Shown here: positions 57,090-64,000 of the stretch, piece by piece
How the letters are laid out: each line of letters opens with the position of its first letter
How positions within the stretch are numbered: the stretch's first letter is position 1
Assembly (NCBI RefSeq): GCF_000285575.1
Contig: NZ_HE611053.1
Span: 284,423-348,422 of the forward strand
Length of the DNA stretch: 64,000 nucleotides
Reading direction: 5' to 3'
Source: Clostridium senegalense JC122
GTDB lineage: Bacteria > Bacillota > Clostridia > Clostridiales > Clostridiaceae
Position numbers and translations under genes: made by a program
The notes under the pieces: model-generated
What the model was told of the DNA's origin: nothing
The model's database searches: none
The model's input: only the letters and a program-made list of their open reading frames with translations

Positions 57090-58121
57090 CTAAATACTTT
57101 TAAATAAAATTGATTCTACATTTTTTACTTGGATTTTAAATTGTTTACTAGTTATATTAGTTATCATAACTATTTGTACATTCTCATCTGGGAAGATATT
57201 GTTTGCTGAAAAAAATCCAGGTATTCGACCACTATGAGATATTCTTTTTACTATTTTGTCATTAAAATTTAAGTTATTTATAAATACACCATACCCATAA
57301 TATCCATCTTTGCCTGCTGAAATATGCCTTTCAGTCATTTTGTTTAATAGAGATTTATCAATAACATTTCCATTAATTAAAGCCCTGTTCCAAATGTACA
57401 AATCTTCAACAGTTGAATACAATCCGCCAGCAGCAAATGGTACGCTCATATCAATAAAGCTTGATTTTACAATATGCTCATCATTATTATAAATTTTCAA
57501 ATCATAACCACTAGCTCTATTTTTAATTATTTTAGTATTGCTATCATATCCTGAATTATTCATTGATAATTTTTTAAAAAAGTTTTCTCTAATATACTCC
57601 TCATAAGTTTTATTAGTGGCCTTTTCTATAATGTCGCCTAATAAAGTATAGCCTGAATTAGAATATTTATAGTTTGTTCCTGGTTCAAAATCGTAAGGTA
57701 AATGTTTAAAATTATTTATTAAATCTATTGTCTTATGACTTTTTCTCATAATATTAGAGAACTCTTCAATGTCGGTATAATTAAAGACTCCTGCTGTATG
57801 AGTTAATAAATTATGAATGGTTATATTTTTTCCCTTAGGATAATCATTTATATATTTATCTAAAGTATCAGTTAAATTTAACACTCCTTTATCATATAAT
57901 TGTAATATTGTTGCTGCTGTAAATTGTTTAGTTATAGAACCAATTCGAAACTTTGTCACATTAGTATTTTTAACATCCAATTCAAAATTTGCCATGCCAA
58001 AGCCTTTGCTTATTAATTTTTTATCTTTTATTGAAATTAATATAGCTCCATTAAAGTTCTCTTTATATAGATAATTTTCAATTTCTAATTTTACTTGATT
58101 TAAAACATTTTCATTAACCAT
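57090..58121 (-). CDS. Serine hydrolase, beta-lactamase/PBP-like family
   Basis: 343 residues. The catalytic Ser62-x-x-Lys65 is in GSITKQF. The Tyr-x-Asn triad is in YKYSNSGYTLLG (~150). HSGRIPG near the C-terminus replaces the KTG motif, as in class C-related esterases and DD-peptidases. There is no signal peptide or membrane helix, so it is likely cytoplasmic and an esterase rather than a penicillin-binding protein. Function unknown. Confidence 0.87.
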   Translation of the reverse strand: MVNENVLNQVKLEIENYLYKENFNGAILISIKDKKLISKGFGMANFELDVKNTNVTKFRIGSITKQFTAATILQLYDKGVLNLTDTLDKYINDYPKGKNITIHNLLTHTAGVFNYTDIEEFSNIMRKSHKTIDLINNFKHLPYDFEPGTNYKYSNSGYTLLGDIIEKATNKTYEEYIRENFFKKLSMNNSGYDSNTKIIKNRASGYDLKIYNNDEHIVKSSFIDMSVPFAAGGLYSTVEDLYIWNRALINGNVIDKSLLNKMTERHISAGKDGYYGYGVFINNLNFNDKIVKRISHSGRIPGFFSANNIFPDENVQIVMITNITSKQFKIQVKNVESILFKSI

Positions 58122-58273
58122 AATTTTTTAGAAAAAGATTGATACTTATTTCTATCTTTTCCCTCCCCCTTTCTTGAATTATAAGTAGCTAAAGTCTAAT
58201 ATTATTTAAAGCTGCTTTAAAATAAAAATTATTTATTACACCCTTTTTAATAAGATAAGTAAAGCTTATAGAA

Positions 58274-59200
58274 TCACTTCATTTTATACTTTTTATAAAC
58301 TTCAATCATTTCCTCTACGTCTATGCCGTTAATATACATACCATCTATATTACAATTTTCAATATTTAAATTTTGAATATTAGAATCTATTATCATACTA
58401 TGATTTAAATCGCATCTTTTTATAGTAATGTTACAATTTTCTTTATCCACATCTAAATTGACATCATGTATATATGCATCTGTTAATGACACATGACATA
58501 TTTCTACTTTATTCATATTTGAATCACCAAATACTGAGTTACTCATATTATCATTAGTAAATCTACTATTATTTAAGTTTGAATTTGCATATGTATTTTT
58601 ACATAATTCCATATTGGAAAATTTAGAATTACTCATATTACAGCTATATAAATCAACATCACTTATATCACAGTTACGTAAATTGCTGTTGCTAAAATTT
58701 TTGCTTTCTACCTTCTTTTCTATCTTATCATTAATATTATTATTTTTCTTGCAATAATATCTTTCTTCTGAGTCTTGTCCTACTAATTTATATCCATTTT
58801 TTTCGTAAAAATGATGATTTCTTTGACTTTGCTGAATAGTATCTAATGTCCATATATTAATACCTTGAAATAAATTTTCTACTAATTTAAGAACCTCAGA
58901 TCCCATTCCTAAATTTTGGTATTCGGGTAGTATATAGAACCTATCTATTCTTCCATGCTCTTTTCCTGTGGTATATATAAGAACTACACCAACAATATTA
59001 TTTTCATATATAATTTTATAATACTTATTATCCCATGTATGATATTTTTGCATTTCTATGGAATTATATCCTGGTACATATGGTTTATCACCATTTTTAA
59101 ACCATCTTACAGACTCATCCTCAACAATCTTAATCATAATATCTTTTATTTCTAACGCATCACTAATTAATATAGGCTCTAATCTTAACTCTTTACTCAT
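58274..59200 (-). CDS. GNAT acetyltransferase fused to pentapeptide-like repeats
   Basis: 308 residues. Residues 1-150 are a GNAT acetyltransferase with the acetyl-CoA loop YQNLGMGSEVL and FYEKNGYKLVG. A Lys/Asn linker is followed by ~120 residues with imperfect pentapeptide-like repeats (NLRNCDISDVDLYSCNMSNS, SNLNNSRFTN), which form a right-handed beta-helix. The fusion is known in clostridia; the role of the helix is unclear (target binding or oligomerisation). The ribosome site is GGAGAGG. It stands alone. Confidence 0.85.
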   Translation of the reverse strand: MSKELRLEPILISDALEIKDIMIKIVEDESVRWFKNGDKPYVPGYNSIEMQKYHTWDNKYYKIIYENNIVGVVLIYTTGKEHGRIDRFYILPEYQNLGMGSEVLKLVENLFQGINIWTLDTIQQSQRNHHFYEKNGYKLVGQDSEERYYCKKNNNINDKIEKKVESKNFSNSNLRNCDISDVDLYSCNMSNSKFSNMELCKNTYANSNLNNSRFTNDNMSNSVFGDSNMNKVEICHVSLTDAYIHDVNLDVDKENCNITIKRCDLNHSMIIDSNIQNLNIENCNIDGMYINGIDVEEMIEVYKKYKMK

Positions 59201-59317
59201 TCAAAACCTCTCCTTTTATATAATATAATACCTTTTAATATACTTTAATACAATAATTTACATATTTAAAATAATGCTGTTTTCTATATTTTATCTATTT
59301 TACTAAAATAAAAAATA

Positions 59318-59340
59318 GAAGTATCTTTTAAAAATACTTC
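59318..59340 (-). terminator. Terminator of the 71-residue membrane gene
   Basis: GAAGTAT (59318-59324) pairs with ATACTTC (59334-59340), with minus-strand TATTTTTTATTTTAG. Confidence 0.7.
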
Positions 59341-59362
59341 CATACATAACTTTTATATTTAA

Positions 59363-59578
59363 TTACTTAGTTGTAAATCTTTTTATAGAATCATAAATAA
59401 CCAATATTCCAATAATAAATGATACTGTTCTCATAATAAAATCACTAATTAATAAACCACCTAATAAGTAACTAACATTATAAAAATGACCTGTAATTAT
59501 ACTTGGACCCAATATAATTGTAATGCCTAAAAGACAATTAATTAATAATATAATAATTTTTTGAATATTTAACTTCAT
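59363..59578 (-). CDS. Small two-helix membrane protein
   Basis: 71 residues with membrane segments at ~8-28 (IIILLINCLLGITIILGPSI) and ~38-62 (LLGGLLISDFIMRTVSFIIG), with a basic end (KRFTTK). It has an AGGAGG start and its own terminator, so it is a real gene. No family recognised. Confidence 0.65.
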   Translation of the reverse strand: MKLNIQKIIILLINCLLGITIILGPSIITGHFYNVSYLLGGLLISDFIMRTVSFIIGILVIYDSIKRFTTK

Positions 59579-59812
59579 TTAAATCCTCCTAATATTTCAA
59601 ATAAAAATTACTCATATTTTAATATCGGATAATTATCAGCTATAGAAGATAATTATGCTATTTTAGTAAATTATAAAATAACTGATATTTACTTGATTTA
59701 TCAATTCTATCGATTATAATTTAAAGCATTTCCTTATATATTTCTCTACTTCAAGAAATTCACCTCCTAAACTTTCTTATTTCTTTACTTAATTTATCTA
59801 ATTTTTTATAAT

Positions 59813-59846
59813 AAAAAAGGTCTCCATCCATAAAGGACGAAGACCT
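59813..59846 (-). terminator. Terminator of the MATE gene, T-box-like in sequence
   Basis: AGGTCTTCGTCC (59846-59835) pairs with GGATGGAGACCT (59829-59818), with a T6 tail. The arm sequence TTCGTCC/GGATGGA resembles the terminator of the thrS T-box at 10849-10876. The TTGGCAATACAGG just before it is a weak match to a T-box core. Nothing else is seen in 59579-59899. Confidence 0.65.
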
Positions 59847-59899
59847 GTATTGCCAACTTTTAGGCTTAACTTTACACCTATGCTTAATATCCTATAGTA

Positions 59900-61276
59900 T
59901 TAACAACTTGTTTTTTTACACTTTTTTTCAAACCCATGTAACCAATTAAATTTTAGATAGTAAATTAAAAAAATTACAGAACTTAAAAACCAAGTCAATG
60001 GATATGCCCAAAATATCATTCTTATTTCAGGTATAAAATGTGTAGCCACTGTTACATAAATTACTCTTATAATGCACCAGCAACACAACATTACAAGCAT
60101 TGGAACAATAGCTTTTCCTGCGCCCCTTAAAATTCCTGCTACACAATGAGAAAATGCAAGAAGAAAGAAAAACAACGAAATTGTTCTTGCCTGAGATGTA
60201 CCATATTGAATAACTTCTGGTTCACTATTAAAAAGTGCAACAAGTTTTGGTGCTGTTAAAAAGAAAATTATACCAATAACTTCTGCAAGAATAATTGAAA
60301 CAACTATTCCAAAATATGTTCCTTTCTTAGCACGTTCATATTTTTTTGCACCAAGGTTTTGACTAACAAATGTTGTCATAGAAAAAGCAAAGCTAGTAAT
60401 TGGAATAAATACAAACCCTTCAATTTTAGAATATGCACCACAACCTGCTACTGCCACGGCACCAAAAAAATTTATATTTGATTGCACAACAATATTTGCA
60501 AGAGCAATAACAGAATTTTGTATACCTGCTGGTATTCCCATGTGAAGAATTTGTTTAAGCATATCTAAGTTTAAACGTATTTTATTAAAGGTTACTTTAT
60601 AAATATCTTTTGTACGAACAAGATGATAAAATGCTAGTACAACACTTACTGCTTGAGAAATAACAGTTGCTATTGCAGCACCACCAATTCCCATTTTAAA
60701 AACTGCAACGAATAATAAATCTAATACAACATTTACAATTGATGAAACAATAAGATAGTACAGTGGATGTTTGCTATCACCTACTGCTTGAAAAATACCA
60801 CTTGCAGTGTTATACATAACAACTGTTAAAATTCCACCAAAATAAATTCTCACATATAAAACAGCATTAGGAAATACTGACTCCGGTGTTCCCATAAGCC
60901 TTAATATTTGAGGTGAAAATACTGTTCCTACTAAAGTTAATATAATTCCTGATATAATTCCAAAGGCAATAGATGTATGAATTGCTGTTTGTACATTTTC
61001 TTTTTCATTTGCACCAAAGTATTTTGAAATAACAACACCTGCACCCATAAAAATTCCACCAAATAACCCAACTAGTAAAAATATAAGTGAACCAGTAGAA
61101 CTTACTGCTGCTAATGCATCTCTTCCTACAAAATTACCAATTACTAATGAATCAACTATATTGTATAACTGCTGAAATAAGTTTCCCCAAAAGATTGGCA
61201 ATGCAAATCTAATAATTTTTTTACCTATTGATCCGTTTGTCATTAATACTGCATTTGATTCCATATAATCTGTCAC
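59900..61276 (-). CDS. MATE family efflux transporter
   Basis: 458 residues with twelve membrane helices in two bundles, typical of NorM/DinF-like MATE exporters that use sodium or proton gradients to expel cationic drugs and metabolites. Conserved PIFWGNLFQQLYNIVDSLVIG and GIFQAVGDSKHPLYY segments lie in the first half, and GAYSKIEGFVFIPITSFA in the second. The start at 61276 is a GTG; ATG 61264 is also possible. Drug specificity cannot be judged. Confidence 0.9.
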   Translation of the reverse strand: MTDYMESNAVLMTNGSIGKKIIRFALPIFWGNLFQQLYNIVDSLVIGNFVGRDALAAVSSTGSLIFLLVGLFGGIFMGAGVVISKYFGANEKENVQTAIHTSIAFGIISGIILTLVGTVFSPQILRLMGTPESVFPNAVLYVRIYFGGILTVVMYNTASGIFQAVGDSKHPLYYLIVSSIVNVVLDLLFVAVFKMGIGGAAIATVISQAVSVVLAFYHLVRTKDIYKVTFNKIRLNLDMLKQILHMGIPAGIQNSVIALANIVVQSNINFFGAVAVAGCGAYSKIEGFVFIPITSFAFSMTTFVSQNLGAKKYERAKKGTYFGIVVSIILAEVIGIIFFLTAPKLVALFNSEPEVIQYGTSQARTISLFFFLLAFSHCVAGILRGAGKAIVPMLVMLCCWCIIRVIYVTVATHFIPEIRMIFWAYPLTWFLSSVIFLIYYLKFNWLHGFEKKCKKTSC

Positions 61277-61458
61277 CCACTCTCAAACAACCACTTGTTC
61301 ATTATTCTAATCTAATCATATACACTATTTTTCAGCCATATAAACAATAAATGAAAAATTATATAAAATATATTTAAATTAAATAATTTTTCTTAGCACT
61401 ATTTAAAAACTATAACATTATTTTACAAAATAATCAATTTCATAAAAAGAGTAGATAA

Positions 61459-61758
61459 TCAAAGTAAGTATCTTACAACTTGATATATACATACAAGGGT
61501 CAACGCAAAAAACAAAATTATATTTCTAATAATTACTTTATTGTCATGTTCATTTCTAGACATCTTATATTTTAAATAAATTAAAGTTAAAAACACTAAA
61601 GCTAACCCAGACAAAATAATTCTAAATATATACATATACAATTTAATATTTTCAATAGTAATTATAAAAACTGGGATATAAAAAAATAAATATAATTTGT
61701 AATATCCTTTTTTATCTAGAATATCTTCTTGTAAACCATATAAGAATTCATTATCCAT
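61459..61758 (-). CDS. Small membrane protein downstream of rsuA
   Basis: 99 residues from ATG 61758, chosen because AAAGGG lies before it. There are three hydrophobic segments at roughly 24-40, 46-64 and 80-95 (LFFYIPVFIITIEN, IILSGLALVFLTLIYL, IILFFALTLVCIYQVV) and a basic loop. It follows the pseudouridine synthase by 36 nt and is probably cotranscribed. Family not recognised. Confidence 0.7.
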   Translation of the reverse strand: MDNEFLYGLQEDILDKKGYYKLYLFFYIPVFIITIENIKLYMYIFRIILSGLALVFLTLIYLKYKMSRNEHDNKVIIRNIILFFALTLVCIYQVVRYLL

Positions 61759-61794
61759 AAAACCATACCCTTTCAAAGCTATAATAGTTTCAAT

Positions 61795-62580
61795 TTATAA
61801 ATCTTTTAATAACATTTGAATTTCTTCTTCTACAAGGGTTCTATATTGTCCTTTTTTTAGAGTTTCATCTAAAGTTAACCCTCCAATTGAAACCCTCTTT
61901 AGGTAGATTACATAACATCCAACTGCTTTTAGCATTCGCTTTACTTGATGTTTACGCCCTTCAGAAATTATAAGATATCCAGATACAACTGGTTGATTAT
62001 AGCGATTTGAATCTATGTTATAAAATTTTTTAATGTCCATTTCCTTTTCAAATTCTTTATAAGTTCCATTTCTAATTATATTTATTTTTGCAGGCTTAGT
62101 TAATGGTTCATCTTTACCTATAGAAAGTCCCTTTTCTAATTTATTAACATCATCTTCTGTTAGTGAACCTAATGCTATAAAAAAGTACTTTTTTTCAACA
62201 TGTTTTTGTGGACACATTAAATGATGTTCAAAATCACCATCATTAGTAAATAGTAATAATCCCTCTGTATCCTTATCTAATCTTCCAACATGGAATACTC
62301 CATTCATATCAACTTCATCAAAATAATCAATGACTGTTCTATTAACTTCGTCTTTTCTTGCAGTAATACATCCTGCTGGTTTATGAAACATGTAATACAC
62401 CTTTCCAGGATGAACAACTAATTTATCAAAATACTCAATAACATCCACATTTTCATTAATATCTATTGCTGGTTCTGTTATAACTTGTCCATTTACTTTT
62501 ACAGAACCTTCTTTAATATAAATACGAACATTTTTTCTACTTCCAATTGATGATTCTGCTAAAAATTTATCTAATCTCAT
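61795..62580 (-). CDS. rRNA pseudouridine synthase (RsuA/RluB family)
   Basis: 261 residues. An N-terminal S4 RNA-binding domain (~1-45) is followed by the catalytic domain, with Asp102 in GRLDKDTEGLLLFTNDG and the HKPAGCITA strand. The family converts uridine to pseudouridine in 16S (RsuA, U516) or 23S rRNA (RluB, RluE, RluF). The exact position is not clear from sequence. The C-terminal GRKHQVKRMLKAVG helix is standard. It is upstream of the small membrane gene. Confidence 0.92.
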   Translation of the reverse strand: MRLDKFLAESSIGSRKNVRIYIKEGSVKVNGQVITEPAIDINENVDVIEYFDKLVVHPGKVYYMFHKPAGCITARKDEVNRTVIDYFDEVDMNGVFHVGRLDKDTEGLLLFTNDGDFEHHLMCPQKHVEKKYFFIALGSLTEDDVNKLEKGLSIGKDEPLTKPAKINIIRNGTYKEFEKEMDIKKFYNIDSNRYNQPVVSGYLIISEGRKHQVKRMLKAVGCYVIYLKRVSIGGLTLDETLKKGQYRTLVEEEIQMLLKDL

Positions 62581-62827
62581 GTTTCTCCTTTTCTTATCCT
62601 TTGTAAAATAGTTTTAAGTGTAAATCAACTATTTTAATATACACCAGTTTTATTTCTCAGTAAAGATATCTAAATTTAAACTTTCTTTCTAAAAATAAGT
62701 ATTTATAATACCTATTCAGTATATATGCATTTTTACAAATTTCAATACATATCTTTAATTATATGAACAATATAATTTTCTTAATAATTAAGTGGATTCT
62801 AAAAATTTATAATTAGGGGGTGTATTT

Positions 62828-63751
62828 ATGTTTTTTTATGAATCATTACCTTTTACAAGTTGGCTCATGTGGTTAGTAGTATTTTTGGTGTTAATTGGAC
62901 TAAATGAATTAGGTCGTAGATCTAAATATGGTGGAATTTTTCTTTTTGTTGTATTACCAATAATTCTTACTTTTGCTATATGGCCAAAAACTACTGAAGG
63001 TACAAGTGTAAACGACTGGTTCCATTATGCTAAGGTATATTCTGCACTTGCAGGATGTATTGGTTTTTGGATTATTCGTCATGTTAAAGATGTAAGTACT
63101 AAAAAATGGGTTTTATGCTTTCCACCACTTATTTTAGCTATTAATATTTGTGAAGCAGTAGCTCGTGATTTTCAAATCTATGGATTACACCTTAATAAAG
63201 AAATATTCGAAGGAATGATGACTTTAAGTGGACCTTGGAATATTATGAATGGAGTTGCTGGAATATTAAATATTATTACTATTACAGGCTGGTTTGGAAT
63301 ATGTATTAGTAAAGATAAAAGTAAAGATATGTTATGGCCTGATATGCTATGGTTTTGGATTGTAGCATATGATATTTGGAATTTTGCATATACTTATAAT
63401 TGTTTACCTGATCATTCATGGTATTGCGGTTTAGCACTATTATTAGCTCCTACCTTTGCTGCTTTCTTTATAAAAAAAGGTGCTTGGTTACAACATCGTG
63501 CACAAACACTTGCATTATGGTGTATGTTTGCAATGACCTGTCCGAGCTTTATTGATGAATCACAGTTTGCAGTTAGATCATCACATAATTCAACTGCATT
63601 ATTTATTGTAAGTTTAATAGCACTAATAGCAAATATAGCAGTATTTATATACTATGTCTATAAAATAGTTAAAACAAAACGTAATCCTATTAAAGGAGAA
63701 CTTTATACTGATCTTAATAGTTATAAAGAAATTAAAGCATTATCTGAGTAA
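62828..63751 (+). CDS. DUF5692 family membrane protein
   Basis: 307 residues with eight or nine membrane helices, beginning MFFYESLPFTSWLMWLVVF and rich in Trp. The WNIMNGVAGILNIIT, DMLWFWIVAYDIWNFAYTYN and YCGLALLLAPT segments are typical of the family, whose function is unknown. The start follows TAGGGGG. It has no operon partner and is closed by a perfect hairpin. Confidence 0.85.
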   Translation: MFFYESLPFTSWLMWLVVFLVLIGLNELGRRSKYGGIFLFVVLPIILTFAIWPKTTEGTSVNDWFHYAKVYSALAGCIGFWIIRHVKDVSTKKWVLCFPPLILAINICEAVARDFQIYGLHLNKEIFEGMMTLSGPWNIMNGVAGILNIITITGWFGICISKDKSKDMLWPDMLWFWIVAYDIWNFAYTYNCLPDHSWYCGLALLLAPTFAAFFIKKGAWLQHRAQTLALWCMFAMTCPSFIDESQFAVRSSHNSTALFIVSLIALIANIAVFIYYVYKIVKTKRNPIKGELYTDLNSYKEIKALSE

Positions 63752-63766
63752 TGTTATTATAATTTT

Positions 63767-63807
63767 AAGAGTGCCCTAAAAATTGAGAAATATTTTATGG
63801 CACTCTT
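63767..63807 (+). terminator. Terminator of the DUF5692 gene
   Basis: AAGAGTGCC (63767-63775) pairs with GGCACTCTT (63799-63807), then TTATTTTAATT. Confidence 0.8.
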
Positions 63808-63854
63808 TTATTTTAATTATATTATTCATATTTAAAGTATTATTCTAACTTTTT

Positions 63855-63896
63855 TGTTGAATTTGAAGTGATTCTGAGCATATCTCACTATTTTAG
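63855..63896. repeat. 42-bp dispersed intergenic repeat, copy 2
   Basis: It aligns without gaps to 22627-22668; the last 20 bases differ once (AGCATATCTCACTATTTTAG). The remaining window end (63897-64000) shows no gene. Confidence 0.4.
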
Positions 63897-64000
63897 GTAT
63901 CTAAGTTTTGAAATGGATAATTTTAAAAGTCAACTTGGAACCCTATAATTCACTTATTGATTATACTTTACAAATTTATAAGATTTCTATTCAATTCTTA

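Noticed and set aside
1-64000. CRISPR array, tRNA, rRNA or prophage
   Set aside because: No regular direct repeats with spacers, no cloverleaf or rRNA segment, and no structural phage genes were found on either strand.

Overview
The window is very AT-rich and almost entirely coded on the minus strand. It looks like a chromosome segment of a Clostridium sensu stricto species. The evidence is a threonine T-box leader, a SleC-like spore cortex-lytic protein, a two-FeoA/FeoC/FeoB operon, a flavodiiron protein with a rubredoxin-bearing partner, strong AGGAGG-type ribosome binding sites, and several families common in clostridia (DUF4438, DUF5692, DUF6179/DUF6323, TudS-like). No tRNA, rRNA or CRISPR array was seen.

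Layout: 1-2.1 kb, an accessory edge with a truncated ribbon-helix-helix gene, large palindromes and a broken membrane-protein gene. 2.5-11.9 kb, housekeeping: DMT transporter, SleC-like protein, Fur-controlled feo operon, T-box-thrS, and bcp. 12-23.3 kb, mixed metabolism: membrane hydrolase, SPL-type radical SAM, WYL regulator, DUF4438, YyaL-like DUF255 protein, FAD oxidoreductase, TudS-like protein and sugar acetyltransferase, with a possible MITE at 20.06-20.39 kb. 23.4-36.4 kb, a dense defence island. 37-40.2 kb, an oxygen/NO-stress operon: flavodiiron protein plus an acyl-CoA dehydrogenase-EtfA-rubredoxin fusion. 42.6-45.6 kb, a large Upf1-like SF1 helicase with an operator-like repeat cluster upstream. 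46-51.3 kb, SDR-aminotransferase-MFS-alcohol dehydrogenase with a divergent Lrp/AsnC regulator. 51.4-64 kb, greA, DUF6179/DUF6323, AraC, MBL hydrolase, nitroreductase, serine hydrolase, a GNAT-pentapeptide fusion, MATE, RsuA and DUF5692.

The defence island reads as at least three units. Unit 1 (30138 to 26121) is a Sau3AI/MutH-like endonuclease, an EVE-like/PD-(D/E)XK nuclease and a C5-cytosine methyltransferase, closed by a strong hairpin. Unit 2 (25931 to 23378) is an SRA-like-DUF3883 nuclease, an EVE-domain protein and an HNH nuclease, a likely modification-dependent restriction module. Unit 3 (36393 to 32601) is a Gabija-like GajA/GajB pair, with a decayed IS3 element beside it. A membrane coiled-coil protein of unknown role (30494-30985) lies between.

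A striking window-wide pattern is that six genes are each broken by the loss of single bases in A/T homopolymers (seven sites in all). Restoring one base at each site gives full-length proteins in every case. This is either homopolymer undercalling in the assembly or an unusual set of real slippage mutations. These genes are listed as frameshifted pseudogenes with reconstructed spans, and some or all may be intact in the living cell.
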